The notes beneath the pieces are model-generated. The model was given only the letters and a program-made list of their open reading frames with translations, ran no database searches and was not told the DNA's origin. A stretch of DNA of 17,485 nt. Origin: Lachnoclostridium phytofermentans (GTDB lineage: Bacteria > Bacillota > Clostridia > Lachnospirales > Lachnospiraceae). Position numbers and translations under genes: made by a program. Of this stretch, positions 15,448-17,485 are shown piece by piece (within the stretch, counting starts at the first letter, position 1; each line of letters opens with the position of its first letter). The stretch covers positions 1,108 through 18,592 of the forward strand of contig DPVV01000257.1 of NCBI GenBank assembly GCA_003526525.1, written 5' to 3'.

Positions 15448-16152
15448 ATGAAACAGTTTTTTTCTATGAAGGATCTTCCAGCTTCGGAACGTCCTTATGA
15501 AAAATGTGAAAGTGACGGGGCAGCCGCTCTGTCTGATGCCGAATTGATTGCAGTGATTCTTCGAACTGGCTCTAAAGAAACACGTTCTACAGAACTTGCT
15601 GCGAAGATATTAAGTTATTCGAATACTTATCCCGGTCTTCGTGGAATTTCACGTATGACACAAAAAGATTTTATGAGTATTCATGGAATTGGTAGAGTGA
15701 AAGCAATTCAGCTTCTTTGTTTAACAGAATTATCGATTCGTATGGCGAAAGCAACCTTTGCTGATGGGATACGTTATACTGATCCAAATTCTGTAGCGGA
15801 GTATTATATGCAGGAGATGAGAAGCTTAAAAACCGAACAATCACGCTTGCTAATGTTTGATACGAAAAGTAAGTTACTTCGTGAGGAGATCATATCGATA
15901 GGAACAGTAAATGCATCTATCATGTCGCCAAGAGAAATATTTTTATTAGCAGTGAAGTATGAAGCTGTCTATATCATATTGCTCCATAATCATCCTAGTG
16001 GTGACCCTACCCCTAGTAAAGAGGATATTGCGGTTACCAAAAGAATGAAGGAAGCAGGAGAATTACTTGGAGTAACACTTATGGATCATATTATTATTGG
16101 CGACAATAGATATATAAGTTTAAAGGAACAGGGAATAATACTAGCTTATTGA
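15448..16152 (+). CDS. radC: RadC family JAB-domain protein
   Basis: RadC proteins combine an N-terminal helix-hairpin-helix region with a JAMM/MPN metalloprotease-like domain. The 234-residue length is normal for the Firmicute form. The helix-hairpin-helix is at about 78-91 (SIHGIGRVKAIQLL). The JAMM metal motif HNHPSGDPTPSKED has His180, His182 and Asp193 in place. Its role is unsettled: the historical link to DNA repair in E. coli was not supported by later work. TTGGAG (15437-15442) precedes the ATG by 5 bases. As in B. subtilis and many clostridia, it stands immediately before mreB and mreC. A hairpin spans the stop codon. Confidence 0.95.
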   Translation: MKQFFSMKDLPASERPYEKCESDGAAALSDAELIAVILRTGSKETRSTELAAKILSYSNTYPGLRGISRMTQKDFMSIHGIGRVKAIQLLCLTELSIRMAKATFADGIRYTDPNSVAEYYMQEMRSLKTEQSRLLMFDTKSKLLREEIISIGTVNASIMSPREIFLLAVKYEAVYIILLHNHPSGDPTPSKEDIAVTKRMKEAGELLGVTLMDHIIIGDNRYISLKEQGIILAY

Positions 16153-16175
16153 AACATGTTTTTTGTTTTAATAAG
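16145..16175 (+). other. Hairpin spanning the radC stop codon
   Basis: CTTATTGAAAC (16145-16155) pairs with GTTTTAATAAG (16165-16175) over 11 positions with one G-U wobble and a 9-base loop of ATG plus six T. The radC TGA is inside the first arm. The T-run is in the loop and not after the stem, so this is not a classical terminator; partial attenuation or mRNA-end protection is possible. Confidence 0.5.
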
Positions 16176-16177
16176 AT
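16149..16177 (+). promoter_or_regulatory. Possible sigma-A promoter of mreB
   Basis: TTGAAA (16149-16154) and TAAGAT (16172-16177) are separated by 17 bases. The -35 match is 5 of 6 and the -10 match 4 of 6. It would give mreBC a leader of about 105 bases, containing a weak dyad (GGGAA/TTCCC with flanking ACTT/AAGT, 16194-16252). Overlap with the radC-end hairpin makes it uncertain which feature is real. Confidence 0.35.
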
Positions 16178-16289
16178 AAGACTATGGAAAACCACTTATG
16201 GGAATCCGATTATCAGAACACGATTTTAGTTCCGATAGAAAACTTCCCAAGTAAGTAATGTAGTTTAGTAATTGGAAGGGAGACTTACT

Positions 16290-17315
16290 ATGGCCGCAAA
16301 ATTGTTTGGCATTGATTTTGGGACAAGCACCATTAAGATATATAAGAAAAACGAAGGCGTAATCTTTGATGCGAAAAACATCATTGCGATAGCAGATAAA
16401 AAACGTGTCATCGCAATTGGTGATGAAGCCTTTGAGATGTATGGGAAAGCGCCAAGCAATATCGAGGTTGATTATCCTGTTAGGAGTGGTGTTATTGCAA
16501 ATATTGAAAATATGTTAGCTCTTTTAAATCATGCCTTTGACCAGCTAGGAAAAAAGCATGGTAAGTTTACGGGCGCTGAATTCTTAGTAGCTACACCAAC
16601 AGATATCACAGAAGTAGAGAAAAGAGCTTTTTTTGACTTAGTAGCAAACTCAAACGCAAAAAGTAGAAAAATTCGTATTGTAGAAAAACCAATTGCAGAC
16701 GCTTTGGGTGCTGGTCTTAATGTGACGAAAGCACGAGGTGTTATGATTGTAGATATTGGTGCAGATACAACGGAAGTCTCAATCATGTCGTTAGGTGGCA
16801 TTGTATTAAGTAAATTAATACCAGTTGGTGGTAATAAATTCGATGAATCTATTATTCTTAATGTAAAGAAACAATATAATTTATACATCGGTCATAAGAC
16901 AGCCGAAACGATTAAAAAAGAATTAGCTTGTGCTTTAAAAGGTGAAGAAAAAACAATAAAGGTATATGGTCGAGATGTGGTTACAGGCCTTCCAATGGAG
17001 AAGGAAATCACCTCCTCCTTTGTCTATGAGACGATATCAGAACATCTATTGTCTATCATAGATGCCATGCGTATTATCTTAGAGAGAACTCCACCAGAGA
17101 TTTCTTCTGATATTATCGACCTTGGTATCTATATTACCGGCGGTTCTGCCAATATCAAATATCTCGATCAGTTGATGTCCCATGACACCGACCTTAAAAT
17201 TAATATTTGTAATGATTCTGCCAATACAGTAGTGAATGGACTTGGTAAAATTATAGAAGATCCTAAGCTAAGTTCTTTGGCACTCACTATAAAGCAAACC
17301 TATTATGGAGTATAG
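16290..17315 (+). CDS. mreB: Rod shape-determining protein MreB, divergent
   Basis: This 341-residue actin-fold protein is of normal MreB length. MreB forms membrane-bound filaments that orient lateral wall synthesis. FGIDFGTSTIKIY (6-18) is the phosphate-1 loop. IVDIGADTTEVSIMSLGG (153-170) is the phosphate-2 loop, where usual MreB has GGGTTEV; here two glycines are replaced by Ala-Asp. VGGNKFDESIILNVKKQYNLYIG matches the family's GGDxxD-I-YNL-IG stretch with Asp to Asn, and YITGGSANIKYLDQL replaces the usual TGGGA-L-GLD. It is therefore MreB-like but divergent. GGAAGGGAG (16274-16282) lies 7 bases before the ATG at 16290; a TTG at 16272 would overlap that site. mreC follows, supporting a shape role. 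Confidence 0.88.
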   Translation: MAAKLFGIDFGTSTIKIYKKNEGVIFDAKNIIAIADKKRVIAIGDEAFEMYGKAPSNIEVDYPVRSGVIANIENMLALLNHAFDQLGKKHGKFTGAEFLVATPTDITEVEKRAFFDLVANSNAKSRKIRIVEKPIADALGAGLNVTKARGVMIVDIGADTTEVSIMSLGGIVLSKLIPVGGNKFDESIILNVKKQYNLYIGHKTAETIKKELACALKGEEKTIKVYGRDVVTGLPMEKEITSSFVYETISEHLLSIIDAMRIILERTPPEISSDIIDLGIYITGGSANIKYLDQLMSHDTDLKINICNDSANTVVNGLGKIIEDPKLSSLALTIKQTYYGV

Positions 17316-17346
17316 TATACTACAGGTACACATAAAAAGCTTATTA

Positions 17347-17364
17347 TGCGCAAAATCATGCGCA
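17347..17364 (+). other. Small hairpin between mreB and mreC
   Basis: TGCGCA-AAATCA-TGCGCA forms a 6-bp stem; because each arm is itself palindromic it is also a direct repeat. No T-tract follows. It lies just upstream of the mreC ribosome-binding region and might affect relative MreB/MreC levels, but this is inference. Confidence 0.4.
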
Positions 17365-17387
17365 GGAAAAGGGGTTAATGGTAAAGA

Positions 17388-17485
17388 ATGAGAAGGAAAA
17401 CGCCTAAGATTTCAATTCAGCCCAAACATGTGCTGACTTTTTGTACAGTGGTATGCCTGATATTGATTTTCTTATCATTTCGATA
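17388..17485 (+). CDS. mreC: Cell shape-determining protein MreC, 3'-truncated by window edge
   Basis: The first 32 codons of a protein beginning MRRKTPKISIQPKHVLTF run off the end of the window. A basic N-terminus followed by the hydrophobic stretch VLTFCTVVCLILIFLSF is what MreC shows: a cytoplasmic tail and a single membrane anchor, with the periplasm-facing domain beyond the edge. Identity rests mainly on the position after mreB. An in-frame stop (17382-17384) just upstream fixes ATG 17388 as the first possible ATG start. The nearest good ribosome site, AAAAGGGG (17367-17374), is 13 bases away, unusually far. It is better placed for a 9-codon frame at 17378-17407 that overlaps the mreC start. 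Confidence 0.8.
   Translation, partial: MRRKTPKISIQPKHVLTFCTVVCLILIFLSFR

Overview
The window looks like chromosome of an AT-rich, endospore-forming Firmicute of the Clostridia, most probably a Lachnospiraceae member close to Clostridium (Lachnoclostridium) phytofermentans. The evidence is a full-length spoIVA, Gram-positive ribosome binding sites (AGGAGG type), TTGACA/TATAAT promoters with 17-base spacers, and the clustered order mutS-mutL-miaA and radC-mreB-mreC. Species placement is inferred from gene content and style, not from a search. Every supported gene lies on the + strand. I see no insertion sequence, phage gene, tRNA, rRNA or CRISPR array.

Region 1 (1-3706) holds the end of gpsA (phospholipid precursor synthesis), a LacAB/RpiB-family sugar-phosphate isomerase-like gene, udk (uridine kinase) and spoIVA (spore coat basement-layer ATPase), closed by a strong terminator. 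A sigma-E-like promoter and a long hairpin that buries the spoIVA ribosome binding site overlap in the udk-spoIVA gap. Together they suggest that only transcripts started at the sporulation promoter are translated well.

Region 2 (3707-5133) holds a GC-rich palindromic element, a perfect vegetative promoter, a roughly 150-base leader, and a secreted SH3b-SH3b-NlpC/P60 cell-wall hydrolase followed by a terminator hairpin.

Region 3 (5134-13608) is a DNA-repair block behind another perfect promoter. It carries a membrane-anchored MutS-domain-V ATPase, RNase HI, MutS, MutL with an intact endonuclease motif, and the tRNA dimethylallyltransferase MiaA. Tandem repeats recur here: 3 x 15 bp in the MutS tail, 5 x 30 bp in the MutL linker, and a 3-unit palindromic array between mutL and miaA whose loops resemble the miaA ribosome binding site.

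Region 4 (13609-17485) holds a PLP-dependent methionine gamma-lyase-like protein, a small DUF4321 membrane protein, RadC, a sequence-divergent MreB and the first codons of MreC. This is the usual entry into the cell-shape cluster.

The most original signals are non-coding: the ribosome-binding-site hairpin at spoIVA, the repeat array before miaA, and the competing hairpins at the rnhA start.
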